A stretch of 64,000 nt of DNA from JAJPIG01 sp035531675 (GCA_035531675.1 DATKSL010000011.1:47403-111402); one strand, 5' to 3'; counted from the first letter of the stretch, positions 1-8,553 are shown. Translations and numbers: made by a program. The notes: a model not told the origin generated them from the letters alone.

Positions 1-80
1 TCCGGGACGATGTCCCAGATGATGGTTTCGGTGAAAGGATCGCGGCGCATCTCGCGCGGTTTGACCCCGTTGATTGCCAT
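1..80 (-). CDS. N-terminal fragment of an unknown protein
   Basis: An open frame starts with ATG at 80 and runs off the left edge after 26 codons (begins MAINGVKPREMRRDPF). A GGGAGG ribosome-binding site lies a few bases upstream of the ATG, which supports a real start. I do not recognise the family from so few residues. It lies downstream of the MlaC-like and OsmC genes on the same strand, 110 bases after the OsmC stop, so it may share their transcript. Confidence 0.5.
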   Translation of the reverse strand, partial: MAINGVKPREMRRDPFTETIIWDIVP

Positions 81-190
81 ACATCCTCCCGCCGCGTTCG
101 CCGTGTGAGCGAGCGCGAGTCGCAAAGCGTCGCACGAGTCCGGATCGGCGGTCAAGAAACGCTGTAAGGCGAACGCCGCCCCGGCGCGAA

Positions 191-631
191 TCAGTTGCTC
201 TCGACGATCACTTCGGGTTCGAGCCGCACCGGCGTCGCGAGCGAGGCCGACACCAGGCAGGCGCGCTCGCTCTTCTCGAGCAGCCGCAGCATCCGCTCGC
301 GGTCGCCGCCGGCAGCTATCACGACTCGCGGCCGCAGCACGATTTCGACGAAGCGGGTCACGCCGTCCTTATGATCGACGGTGCCGGCGCCGCTCAGTTC
401 CAGCGACTTGAATTCAATCTTGGAAGCGCGTGCGACCGCGCGCAGCGTGAACAGGAAGCAGGTTTCGACCGCCGCCATCAGCATCAGTTCCGGGCTCCAG
501 GCGTCACCCGGTCCGTCGAAGTCGGCCGGCGGTGCGGAGCGGATATCCGGCACGCCGGCGGCCGACAGGATAGCGTAGCCATCCGGCCCGCCGCTCAGAC
601 GGGTCTCGTATTGATGGGGCAGTGGCTTCAT
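191..631 (-). CDS. OsmC/Ohr family protein
   Basis: A 146-residue protein of the OsmC-like redox fold. Family members are cytoplasmic homodimers that reduce organic hydroperoxides with a pair of conserved cysteines. Both expected cysteines are present, in the central helix (ELMLMAAVETCFLF) and in the later motif KSERACLVSASL. The length is normal for the family. The start ATG at 631 has an AGGA site that overlaps the stop codon of the upstream MlaC-like gene only about 10 bases away, so the two genes look translationally coupled. Assignment to OsmC, Ohr or the YhfA-type branch is not possible by eye. Confidence 0.85.
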   Translation of the reverse strand: MKPLPHQYETRLSGGPDGYAILSAAGVPDIRSAPPADFDGPGDAWSPELMLMAAVETCFLFTLRAVARASKIEFKSLELSGAGTVDHKDGVTRFVEIVLRPRVVIAAGGDRERMLRLLEKSERACLVSASLATPVRLEPEVIVESN

Positions 632-641
632 CGTTTGATCC

Positions 642-1361
642 TCAGTTGGTGGCGGCGTCGGCGTGCTTGTTGCCGAGCAGCGCGGCGAGCTCGAGCTGTT
701 TCTGCTGCATGATCTTCATCAGGTTCGCGAAGCCCTGGTCATTGATGACGCGGTTGAACTGATTGCGGTAGTTCGCGATGACGCTGATGTTTTCGACCGT
801 CATATCGTAGACCTTCCAGTGGCCGTCGACCTGGTGGCTCATGAAGGCGACCGGGATCGGCTGTGCGCCATTGGTCATCAGCACCTGTCCCTGCACCTGC
901 ACGTAGCCGGGCTGGATCGGAACTTCGCGGGTGAATTCCATGCGCTGCCCCGAGTACTCCTGGATCTTGCTGAGCGCCGCGTCTTCCATGAAGGCGGTGA
1001 ACAGCGCGACGAACTGCCGGCGCTGATCGGGCGTGAGATTGCGCCAATGGTAGCCCAGCGTCGAGCGCGCCATCCCTTCGAAATCGAAATGCGGCTCCGC
1101 CATCGCGCGCAGTTCGCGGCGCTCCTCGGTCAGCGTCAGGTGGGGATTCTGCAGGATCGCGATCGCCTGCTCGACCAGGCCGCGCGCCTGCTCCATCGGA
1201 TCTTGCGGCCCGAGCGCGGCGCGCGAGAAATTGGCCTGCCCGGCGATCATCCCGATCGCCAGCAGGGCGCAGGCGGCGCCTCTCAGCAGCAGCCGCGCCG
1301 ACTTGCCTCGCCGATCAACGACACTTGAGCGGTTCAACCCGGCGCCCAACGCAAACATCAT
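642..1361 (-). CDS. MlaC/Ttg2D family periplasmic lipid-binding protein
   Basis: A 239-residue exported protein. Residues 1-50 hold a basic, hydrophobic signal region (LLRGAACALLAIGMIAG). The rest matches the Ttg2D/MlaC family: the LTPDQRRQFVALFTAF helix, the F-x-R-E-V strand, then VDGHWKVYDMTVENISVIANYRNQF. MlaC carries phospholipids between the outer membrane and an inner-membrane MlaFEDB ABC complex. No mlaFEDB genes are adjacent, so this is an orphan copy. A related family, HpnM, is linked to hopanoid synthesis, and a hopanoid cluster lies about 48 kb away in this window, so HpnM is a serious alternative. The start ATG has an AGGGAG site 7 bases upstream. Confidence 0.8.
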   Translation of the reverse strand: MMFALGAGLNRSSVVDRRGKSARLLLRGAACALLAIGMIAGQANFSRAALGPQDPMEQARGLVEQAIAILQNPHLTLTEERRELRAMAEPHFDFEGMARSTLGYHWRNLTPDQRRQFVALFTAFMEDAALSKIQEYSGQRMEFTREVPIQPGYVQVQGQVLMTNGAQPIPVAFMSHQVDGHWKVYDMTVENISVIANYRNQFNRVINDQGFANLMKIMQQKQLELAALLGNKHADAATN

Positions 1362-1495
1362 GGCGCACTCCCTTCTCGCTCCAGAGATAATTCAACCCGT
1401 CCGGGATAACTCAGATACGCGGCAGTTCCATCGATGATTGTAGCCGGATTGGCGGATGAGGTTAAGTTCCGCCGGGTGGTCGTAAGGTCAGCCGG

Positions 1496-1906
1496 TCATC
1501 GCTCGACCGTCAACGCGACCGCGCCCGTGAGCAGCCAGATCGACAGCGTCAGCATCGCAAAGAAGGCCGAAAACGGCGTCCAATCGGGCATAAAATAGCC
1601 CAGCGTCCCAAGCACGGTCAGCAGCACGACGGCCGATTTGAGGGTCGCCAGCAGCATCCGGCGCTTTGAAAACCTGGCGCCGCGTCGCGGCATAATGGCC
1701 TCGAGCAACAGCCCGGCGCCGATCCCGACCATCATCGCGATGGAGGTGGCCCATATCGCCCGCAGCGCGCGCGCCAGCACGAACATCCGCCAGCCGGTCG
1801 ACAGCCGCTGGTTGAGAATCGCCAGCAGCAGCAGGATCACGATCGCGCCGGCCAGTGCGCGCCAGAACGCGACGGCAAAACTTTGCGGTCTGATTCCGTA
1901 AGCCAT
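1496..1906 (-). CDS. Small four-helix membrane protein of unknown function
   Basis: A 136-residue protein starting MAYGIRPQSF. It has four hydrophobic stretches that could each span the membrane (near residues 9-28, 40-62, 77-97 and 107-130), separated by short basic loops. I do not recognise the family. The open frame continues upstream to 2002, but that extension is very basic and lacks hydrophobic segments, so the ATG at 1906 is preferred. It is divergent from the NicX-like gene. Its role is unknown. Confidence 0.5.
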   Translation of the reverse strand: MAYGIRPQSFAVAFWRALAGAIVILLLLAILNQRLSTGWRMFVLARALRAIWATSIAMMVGIGAGLLLEAIMPRRGARFSKRRMLLATLKSAVVLLTVLGTLGYFMPDWTPFSAFFAMLTLSIWLLTGAVALTVER

Positions 1907-1987
1907 GGTTGGCCGGCCGATCGCTCGCCCGTGCGAACTCTTTACCCGAAGCCGGCGCCGAAGGTAAGGGTAGGCGCTCGCGCCGGT

Positions 1988-2016
1988 TTGGCGCGCGCAC
2001 ATAAATATCTAATAAT
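1988..2016 (+). promoter_or_regulatory. Candidate sigma-70-type promoter for the NicX-like gene
   Basis: TTGGCG (1988-1993) and AATAAT (2011-2016) are 17 bases apart, about 50 bases before the start codon at 2064. The stretch is AT-rich in an otherwise GC-rich area. This is a consensus match by eye only. Confidence 0.35.
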
Positions 2017-2063
2017 GAGAGGCAGACGGCGCCCGCGCCCGACCCGATCAAGGAGCCAGGAAT

Positions 2064-3128
2064 ATGAATCCGCAGGTAGTCAATCCCGCCATGATGCCCA
2101 TGCTGTTTCGCAAGGAGTTCCAGCTCTGCAACGTGCGCAAGGGCGAAACCATCGCGCTGCTTACCGATCTCACGTCGCGGCGCGATTACGTCGCGGCGGC
2201 GTTCGCGGCGGCCAAGGACCTCGGCGCCGACGCTTACGAGATGTGCGTCAACTCGGTGCCGACCTGGACCAAGGTGGGCGTCGCGACGGTCGGCCAATGC
2301 AAGGGCACGCTGGACGCGCTCAAGAGCGCCGACATGCTGGTCTGCATGCATGTGCCGCTGTTCACCAAGTGGCTCAAGGACGTGCGCGACGCCGGCACGC
2401 GGGTGCTGATGATTATCGACGCGCCCGACGATCTGAACGATCTGATGTCGCCGCCGGGACTCAAGGAAGCGACCGTCTACTCGGGCAAGCGCCTCGAGCG
2501 CGCCAAGAAGATGCGGGTCACGAACGACGCCGGCACCGATTTCACGGTCCAGCTTGGCGAATATCCAACCATGATCCAGTACGGCTTTTCCGAATCGCCC
2601 GGACGTTTCGACCATTGGGGCGGCGGCCACGTCCATACTTTTCCCAATGAGGGCTCGGCCAACGGCACGGTCGTGATTCAGCGTGGCGATATCGTAATCC
2701 TGCCTTACTGCCGCTACGTCCAGGACGAGATCCGCCTCGAGGTGCGCGAGGGCTTCATCCGGCGCATCGAGGGCGGACTCGACGCCAAGTTGCTGAGCAA
2801 CTGGCTCGAGGACAACCGGCGCTTCCCCGAGGATATGGACGGCCACGCGATCTCGCATCTCGGCTGGGGTCTCAATCCGCAGGCGCGCTGGGATTCGATC
2901 GCGCTCTACGGCGACGATCCTGAGCGCTCGCGCGCGGCAGCCCGCACTTTTCCGGGCAACTTCCTGTTCTCCACCGGCCCCAACACCCTGGGCGGCGGAA
3001 CCCGCAACACGCTCGGCCATTACGACGTGCCGATGCGCGAGTGCACGGTGACGCTCGACGATGAAGTGATTATCGATCGCGGCAAGTTCGTCGACGAGAA
3101 GATGATCGTCGAGCCGGAAAGCCGCTAG
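2064..3128 (+). CDS. NicX-like non-heme iron dioxygenase (aminopeptidase M29-like fold)
   Basis: A 354-residue protein resembling 2,5-dihydroxypyridine 5,6-dioxygenase (NicX), which opens a pyridine ring using Fe(II) held by two histidines and an aspartate on a leucyl-aminopeptidase-like fold. The expected ligands are visible: His265 in HAISHLGWG, and His319 and Asp321 in GHYDVPM. From memory, the Pseudomonas putida enzyme uses His265, His318 and Asp320, so position and spacing agree closely. An AAGGAG site lies 8 bases before the ATG. No other nicotinate-pathway gene (nicD, nicE, nicF) is nearby, so the substrate is uncertain. A small monooxygenase-fold gene follows after 21 bases and probably shares the transcript. 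Confidence 0.72.
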   Translation: MNPQVVNPAMMPMLFRKEFQLCNVRKGETIALLTDLTSRRDYVAAAFAAAKDLGADAYEMCVNSVPTWTKVGVATVGQCKGTLDALKSADMLVCMHVPLFTKWLKDVRDAGTRVLMIIDAPDDLNDLMSPPGLKEATVYSGKRLERAKKMRVTNDAGTDFTVQLGEYPTMIQYGFSESPGRFDHWGGGHVHTFPNEGSANGTVVIQRGDIVILPYCRYVQDEIRLEVREGFIRRIEGGLDAKLLSNWLEDNRRFPEDMDGHAISHLGWGLNPQARWDSIALYGDDPERSRAAARTFPGNFLFSTGPNTLGGGTRNTLGHYDVPMRECTVTLDDEVIIDRGKFVDEKMIVEPESR

Positions 3129-3149
3129 AGCTCGCAGCCGGCGGTCGTC

Positions 3150-3467
3150 ATGCGCACGGTAGTTTTCCGCACCTTTCCGAAGGAAGATAACCGCGCCGAG
3201 TATTACGCGACCGCCGCGCAACTGTTCGAAATCGCCGCCGCGATGCCCGGGTTCGTGGCCGCCAAGAGCTTCGCCGCGTCCGACGGCGAGGAGCTTACGC
3301 TGGTCGAGTTCGAGTCGGACGAAGCGCTGAATGCGTGGCGCGCGCACGCCGAACATCTGGCGGCGCAGAAATCGAGCGGCAGGTTTTTCGCGGGTTATCG
3401 AATCACCGTGTTCGGCGATCCGGTGCGGGATTACGGCATCAAGGACCAACAGCCGTATCGCAAGTAG
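3150..3467 (+). CDS. ABM-domain (antibiotic biosynthesis monooxygenase-like) protein
   Basis: A 105-residue protein with the dimeric alpha/beta-barrel pattern of the ABM superfamily: strand VVFRTFP, helix YYATAAQLFEIAAAMPGF, strand KSFAASDGEELTLVEFES and a second helix ending in FFAGYRITVFG. Such proteins range from small cofactor-free oxygenases to proteins of unknown function. It follows the NicX-like gene closely, so a joint role in ring oxidation or product handling is possible but unproven. Its last 37 bases overlap, on the opposite strand, the 3' end of the YqgE/AlgH gene. Confidence 0.6.
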   Translation: MRTVVFRTFPKEDNRAEYYATAAQLFEIAAAMPGFVAAKSFAASDGEELTLVEFESDEALNAWRAHAEHLAAQKSSGRFFAGYRITVFGDPVRDYGIKDQQPYRK

Positions 3468-4129
3468 CCCGCACCGGAAATCGGCAACAGTTGCGGCACG
3501 GCCGCGGGCGCCATCAGGCCGACTGGAGTCAACCGCGCACGGGCTGCCAGCGTGTTCCACAGGCTGCCGGGGTCGGCGCTGAAGACGATACCGGCGTCAG
3601 CCGTCACCGTGTACCACGCCCCTTTCATTATTTCGCTGTGGAGCTGATCGGGAGTCCATTGCGAACGCCCGAGGATCAGCCGGAAGTCATGGACCCGCTT
3701 GGGATCCTGCGCGAGCGCGGCGGCGAGGTCGGGATCGAGGGTCACGTAAACATCGCCGGCGATGTGGGTGCTTTTGTCGATCGGCCGGTCGGCGCGAAAC
3801 ACGATCGCCGGAGCTTCGATATCGACCGGGCCGCCGAGGAATGCGGTGTCGGATCGATTCTTGAGCGCCGCGCTACCGGGAAAAAGCTTGTGCAACGGCA
3901 CTTCGCGAATCGGTTTGTTGACGATCAGCCCGGCCACCAGCGGAAAATCTCCGGACCGCGGCAACATCAGGATTACCGACTGCGCGAACAGCGGATCGGG
4001 CATATCCGGGCGCGCCACCAGGAATACCGTGGTAGCGGAGGTGGCCGCGCGCGCACCGGCGGCCGACGTCAACGCCGACACCAGCACGACGGCCGTGGCA
4101 GCCAACGCAAGGAAGCTTCTGCGCCTCAT
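3431..4129 (-). CDS. Exported YqgE/AlgH family protein
   Basis: A 232-residue member of the YqgE/AlgH (UPF0301) family, seen from FLVARPDMPDPLFAQSVILML, GLIVNKP and the FLGGPV segment. The family is conserved but its biochemical role is unknown. The N-terminus is odd: MRRRSFLALAATAVVLVSAL followed by AGARA is a signal peptide with an RRxFL twin-arginine-like motif, whereas typical YqgE proteins are cytoplasmic and begin directly at the FLVA strand. The 3' end overlaps the convergent ABM gene by 37 bases. Confidence 0.8.
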   Translation of the reverse strand: MRRRSFLALAATAVVLVSALTSAAGARAATSATTVFLVARPDMPDPLFAQSVILMLPRSGDFPLVAGLIVNKPIREVPLHKLFPGSAALKNRSDTAFLGGPVDIEAPAIVFRADRPIDKSTHIAGDVYVTLDPDLAAALAQDPKRVHDFRLILGRSQWTPDQLHSEIMKGAWYTVTADAGIVFSADPGSLWNTLAARARLTPVGLMAPAAVPQLLPISGAGYLRYGCWSLMP

Positions 4130-4344
4130 CGATTCGCATACCTCCTGACCCGTGCGTCGGCGACCGCCCTAGCCACGTCCCACTTCATCGGTCGCGGTTT
4201 CGTCCCAGTGGATGATCATACAACGAGTCGGCCGTCGATGCTCTGGCCGGACTGGCGGGATACACGATGAATCAGGTGAGATCGGAGACTCCCGATAAGT
4301 GCTTGCCCGGCGGCTCGTGGATCACCGAGCCGATACCGCGAGCC

Positions 4345-4372
4345 TTTTCCGACCAACGGTCAGGCATATAAT
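4345..4372 (+). promoter_or_regulatory. Kup promoter, positioned for a leaderless transcript
   Basis: A perfect TATAAT box lies at 4367-4372, only 6 bases before the kup start codon at 4379. TTTTCC at 4345-4350 is a poor -35 match at 16-base spacing. Transcription would start at or within a base or two of the ATG, and no Shine-Dalgarno sequence is present. Together these suggest a leaderless mRNA. Confidence 0.5.
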
Positions 4373-4378
4373 TGCGCG

Positions 4379-6310
4379 ATGAACGTTGACCAGGAGGCAG
4401 CACGAGTTGCAACGCCGGCGCCCGGCGTCACGCCGGAGCGCAAGGAACTGTCGGCGCGCAGCCTGGCCGCGCTCTGCGTTGGCGCTCTCGGAGTCGTCTA
4501 CGGCGACATCGGGACCAGCCCGCTATACGCGCTGCGCCAGTGCTTCTATGAGGATTCGCGGATTACCCCGAGCACTGCCAATGTGCTGGGGCTGCTGTCG
4601 CTGATCTTCTGGGCGCTGATCGTCGTCATTTCGATCAAATACCTTACCGTGGTAGTGCGAGCCGACAACCGCGGCGACGGCGGCATCATCGCCCTGGTCG
4701 CCTTGTTGAGCCCGCGGCGGGAAAACTTCAGGCGGCCCTTTCTAATCGGGCTTGGCCTGTTTGGCGCGGCGTTGCTCTATGGCGATGGGCTCATCACGCC
4801 GGCCATTTCGGTGCTGAGCGCAATCGAAGGGTTGGAGACCGCGAATCCGCAGCTTCATCCTTACGTCGTGCCGATAGCCTGTCTCATACTGGTGGTACTA
4901 TTTGGCTTTCAAAAACGCGGCACCGGCAGGGTAGGGGCGACTTTCGGTCCGTTGATGCTGCTATGGTTCGCAACCATCGCGATTCTCGGTATCGCCGCGA
5001 TTATCCGCCGCCCGATCGTTTTCGCCGCCGTCAACCCGTGGTATGCGGTCGAATTCTTCCGCGCCGGCGGCGTCCTCGGATTTCGCGTGCTGGGCGCGGT
5101 GTTTCTGGTGGTGACGGGCGGCGAGGCGCTGTACGCGGACATGGGCCACTTCGGCATCCGCCCGATCCGGATGGCGTGGTGGTCGATTGTGTTGCCGGCG
5201 CTGCTGCTCAATTACTTTGGGCAAGGCGCGTTGATCTTGCGCGAGGGCAGCAACCTCACTCATCCGTTTTTCGATCTGGCGCCGGCCTGGGCTCTTTATC
5301 CGATGGTCATCCTCGCCGCTTGCGCCACGGTGATCGCATCCCAGGCGGTGATTTCCGGCGCCTTCTCGCTGACCCGGCAAGCGATAAATCTCGGCCAGTG
5401 GCCGCGCATGACCATCATGCAGACTTCGTCGGAGGAAGCCGGACAGGTCTACATACCGGGTATCAACTCCCTGTTTCTGCTGGGCGCGGTCGGACTGGTG
5501 ATCGGATTCGGCAGCTCGGCCCGCCTCGCCGGCGCTTACGGGGTAGCGGTGTCGAGCACGATGGCGATCACGACGGTGCTGCTGTTTTTCGTCGCCGTCG
5601 AGCGATGGCGGTGGCGGGCGGCGGTGGCGGCCCTGGTTTGCGCGCCATTCCTGCTGATCGATCTTGCGTTTTTCGGGGCCAACGCCTTCAAAATTCCTGA
5701 GGGCGGCTGGTTTCCGCTGACGGTCGGATTACTCGGCTATGTGATGATGTCGACCTGGAAGCGCGGGCGCGAATTGCTCCGGCAGCGGCTGTCGCGCGAG
5801 GTCGAACCGATCGAGGCGTTCCTTGGCCGGCTTCGCGAACAGCCGATCGTGCGCGTACCGGGCACTGCGATCTTCCTGTGCGGACGCTCCGCGGGAACGC
5901 CGCCGATGCTGCTGCATCACATCGAGCGCAACCAGGTGTTGCACGCGCAGGTGGTGCTGCTGCACGTTTCGATCGGGGACGCGCCACGCGTGCCGGCCTC
6001 CGAACGATTGAGCCTCAAAACCTTGGACCAGGGGTTCTTCCAGATCGACGTGCACTACGGCTTTATGCAGAGCCCGAACCTGCCGGCGGCGTTGCGACTG
6101 TGCGAGAAGTTCGGTCTGAAATTCAACCTCGATGAGGCGACCTATTATCTCGGTCGCGAAACGCTGATCGCCAGCGATAAAGTCCCCGGGATGGCGCGGT
6201 GGCGCGAACGGCTGTTCGCCTTCATGTCGCGCAATGCGGCGGGCGCCACCGACTTTTTCAACATCCCGCCGGAGAACGTGGTCGAGCTCGGAATCCAGGT
6301 GGAGTTATAA
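4379..6310 (+). CDS. kup: KUP/HAK/KT family potassium uptake protein
   Basis: A 643-residue inner-membrane transporter. The family signature VVYGDIGTSPLYALRQCF is near residues 38-55. About twelve hydrophobic segments follow, then a C-terminal cytosolic domain from about residue 480. Kup takes up potassium ions, probably with protons. Length and order match the family. There is no ribosome-binding site, and a TATAAT box sits 6 bases upstream, so the message may be leaderless. The stop codon lies inside a 13-base tandem duplication. The downstream ftsH gene is convergent. Confidence 0.93.
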   Translation: MNVDQEAARVATPAPGVTPERKELSARSLAALCVGALGVVYGDIGTSPLYALRQCFYEDSRITPSTANVLGLLSLIFWALIVVISIKYLTVVVRADNRGDGGIIALVALLSPRRENFRRPFLIGLGLFGAALLYGDGLITPAISVLSAIEGLETANPQLHPYVVPIACLILVVLFGFQKRGTGRVGATFGPLMLLWFATIAILGIAAIIRRPIVFAAVNPWYAVEFFRAGGVLGFRVLGAVFLVVTGGEALYADMGHFGIRPIRMAWWSIVLPALLLNYFGQGALILREGSNLTHPFFDLAPAWALYPMVILAACATVIASQAVISGAFSLTRQAINLGQWPRMTIMQTSSEEAGQVYIPGINSLFLLGAVGLVIGFGSSARLAGAYGVAVSSTMAITTVLLFFVAVERWRWRAAVAALVCAPFLLIDLAFFGANAFKIPEGGWFPLTVGLLGYVMMSTWKRGRELLRQRLSREVEPIEAFLGRLREQPIVRVPGTAIFLCGRSAGTPPMLLHHIERNQVLHAQVVLLHVSIGDAPRVPASERLSLKTLDQGFFQIDVHYGFMQSPNLPAALRLCEKFGLKFNLDEATYYLGRETLIASDKVPGMARWRERLFAFMSRNAAGATDFFNIPPENVVELGIQVEL

Positions 6311-6324
6311 CGTGGAGTTATAAC
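6299..6324 (+). repeat. 13-bp perfect tandem duplication across the kup stop codon
   Basis: The unit GTGGAGTTATAAC occurs twice in direct succession, at 6299-6311 and 6312-6324. The first copy encodes the last residues and stop of Kup, and the second copy is non-coding. It looks like a recent slippage or duplication event. Confidence 0.9.
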
Positions 6325-6370
6325 GGCAGCAGCCGGCGCAGGTTCGACAGGCGTTTCGGCGCGGCAGGCG

Positions 6371-8368
6371 TTATTCCTGCCCGGCAACCTTGGGCTTCCC
6401 GTCCTGCCCCGGCGCGAGCTGCGGGCGCGGCCCCAGGATGCGGTTCAGTTCCTCGGCGTCGACGGTTTCCTCGCGCAGCAGCGCCTCGACCAGTTGATCC
6501 AGCTTGGGCCGGTTGTCGGTCAGACGGCGACGGACTCCCTGGTGCGCTTCCTCGATCAGCCGCAGGACCTCCTGATCGATGCGCGCCGCGGTCGCCTCGC
6601 TGTAGTCGCGGCCCTGGGAGATTTCGTAGCCCAGGAACGGCTGCTGCTCATTCCCCTTGAAGGCCACCAGCCCGAGCTTCCCCATCCCCCACCGCGTTAC
6701 CATCCGGCGCGCGAGGCGGGTCGCCTCGACCAGGTCGTTTTCCGCACCCGTGGTTACCTCGCCGAAGACGATTTCCTCGGCGGTGCGCCCGCCCATCATC
6801 ACGTCCAGCCGCGCCTTGAGATAGGAGAGGCTCAGGTTGTGCCGCTCCCAGCCGGGGATCTGCTCGGTCAGGCCCAGCGACTGGCCGTGCGGCACGATCG
6901 TGACCTTGTGGACGGGATCCGCCGCCGGCGTCAGCCACGCGACCAGCGCATGGCCGGACTCGTGATAGGCGACGATGCGGCGCTCGCCGGGATCAATCAG
7001 TTGCGGCTGCGCGGCGCCCAGGCGAATCTGGTCCTGCGCCTCCTCGAAATCCGCCATCGTGACGGTTTCGTGATTGTGCCGGGCGGCGGTCAGCGCCGCT
7101 TCGTTGCATAGATTGGCGAGGTCGGCGCCGCTCATCCCGATCGAGCCGCTGGCCAGAATTTCAAAATCGATCTTCGAGTCGAGGCGCAGCTTGCGGGTGT
7201 GGATGCGCAGGATGCCCTCGCGGCCCCGGCGGTCGGGCAGTCCCACCACTACCTGGCGATCGAAGCGCCCCGGGCGCAACAGCGCCGGATCGAGCACGTC
7301 GGGGCGATTGGTCGCCGCCAGGATGATGACCTCGAAGCGCTCGTCGAAACCGTCGAGCTCGCCCAGCAACTGATTGAGCGTCTGCTCGCGCTCGTCGTTG
7401 ACCGTGCCAACACCTGCGCCACGCCGCCGTCCCACGGCGTCGAGCTCGTCGATGAAGACGATGGCCGGCGCGGCTTCCTTGGCCTGTCGAAAGAGATCGC
7501 GCACGCGGCTCGCGCCAACCCCGACGAACATCTCGACGAACTCCGAGGCGTTGAGGCTGAAGAACGGGACTCCCGCCTCACCGGCGACCGCCCGTGCCAG
7601 CAGCGTCTTGCCGGTGCCGGGGGCGCCGACCAGCAGCACCCCTTTCGGGATGCGCGCGCCCAGGTCGTGGTACTTCTTCGGCTGCTTGAGGAAATCCACC
7701 TCCTCCTGCAACTCCATCTTGGCCTCATCGGCGCCAGCCACATCGTTGAACGTGATCGCCGGCCGATCGCTCGAATAACGCCGCGCCTTCATCCGCCCGA
7801 TACCGAAGATGCCGGACTGGCCCGCGCCGCTGGCGCGCGCGCTCATCCACCAGAAAAACCCGATCAGCAGCAGCCACGGCGCCCAATCCATGATCGCCTG
7901 GAGCAGCCAGGGGGTGGTGGTGGACGATACCTCGACCAGCACGTGATGCGACTCGAGCAGCGCCATCAGGCCGGGATCGCCGACCGTGGCCGGAAAGGTG
8001 GTTTGGAACTTGGCGAAGCGCGGCGGCGGCTTGGCCTTCTCCGTGGCCTTGGCCTTGGCGGTCGGCGACGCTTGCGACTCGGGCTTCGACGCGGTCGCCG
8101 GCTTCGGGGCGGGCCACACAATCGGCTTGGCGAAAGTGCCGGTAATGGCGGCGCCTTCGATGCGGACGCGGGTGATGTTGTCGGCGCGCAGCTGGGCCAG
8201 AAACGTCGAGTACGGGAGGTTGGCTTCGGGATGCGATCGCGGCCAGAAAAGTATCAGGTCCCAGACCAGCAGCGCGACCAGGATTGGCCACCACGACCAC
8301 GGTCGCTGCGGGACCTGGGGCCGTCGCCCCGGCGGCCCTCCGCCGGGTGTCTGCTGTTGCGCCGCCAT
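6371..8368 (-). CDS. ftsH: ATP-dependent zinc metalloprotease FtsH
   Basis: A 665-residue membrane-anchored AAA protease that degrades membrane and short-lived soluble proteins as a hexamer. In order: transmembrane segment about 25-43, periplasmic domain, second transmembrane segment about 160-176, Walker A GAPGTGKT (248-255), Walker B FIDELD (305-310), an SRH region ending in LLRPGRFDR, and the zinc site HESGH (469-473). The periplasmic domain carries an Ala/Lys/Pro-rich insertion of about 35 residues (near 86-117) that is unusual for FtsH. I chose the ATG at 8368 because AAGGAATTAAGGCGG precedes it. The frame is open to 8428. Confidence 0.95.
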   Translation of the reverse strand: MAAQQQTPGGGPPGRRPQVPQRPWSWWPILVALLVWDLILFWPRSHPEANLPYSTFLAQLRADNITRVRIEGAAITGTFAKPIVWPAPKPATASKPESQASPTAKAKATEKAKPPPRFAKFQTTFPATVGDPGLMALLESHHVLVEVSSTTTPWLLQAIMDWAPWLLLIGFFWWMSARASGAGQSGIFGIGRMKARRYSSDRPAITFNDVAGADEAKMELQEEVDFLKQPKKYHDLGARIPKGVLLVGAPGTGKTLLARAVAGEAGVPFFSLNASEFVEMFVGVGASRVRDLFRQAKEAAPAIVFIDELDAVGRRRGAGVGTVNDEREQTLNQLLGELDGFDERFEVIILAATNRPDVLDPALLRPGRFDRQVVVGLPDRRGREGILRIHTRKLRLDSKIDFEILASGSIGMSGADLANLCNEAALTAARHNHETVTMADFEEAQDQIRLGAAQPQLIDPGERRIVAYHESGHALVAWLTPAADPVHKVTIVPHGQSLGLTEQIPGWERHNLSLSYLKARLDVMMGGRTAEEIVFGEVTTGAENDLVEATRLARRMVTRWGMGKLGLVAFKGNEQQPFLGYEISQGRDYSEATAARIDQEVLRLIEEAHQGVRRRLTDNRPKLDQLVEALLREETVDAEELNRILGPRPQLAPGQDGKPKVAGQE

Positions 8369-8553
8369 CCGCCTTAATTCCTTCGTCGTCAGCAGGTAAT
8401 GGTTGGTTAGTATCACGCGCGGTGTCAAAACGCGCGACTTCGAACAGCCGCTCCGCTAATCCGCGCCCTTACCCAAGCCGGGGTAATCCGCGCTGACGCA
8501 TCGCAGCCCGCAAGGTATGGTTGGCAAGGCCGATGTAGCACCGCCGCTCCGAC

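Noticed and set aside
1488..3560. A 690-codon open frame antisense to the NicX-like gene and its neighbours
   Set aside because: It overlaps three well-supported genes, has no family motif and shows the Arg/Ala/His-rich composition of antisense frames in GC-rich DNA.
4140..4378. A possible c-di-AMP (ydaO-type) riboswitch before kup
   Set aside because: Such switches often precede potassium transporters, but I could not find the conserved core, and the promoter position leaves no leader to hold one.
8401..8460. A perfect TTGACA upstream of ftsH on the minus strand
   Set aside because: No acceptable -10 box exists at 16-18 bases, so I did not call a promoter.
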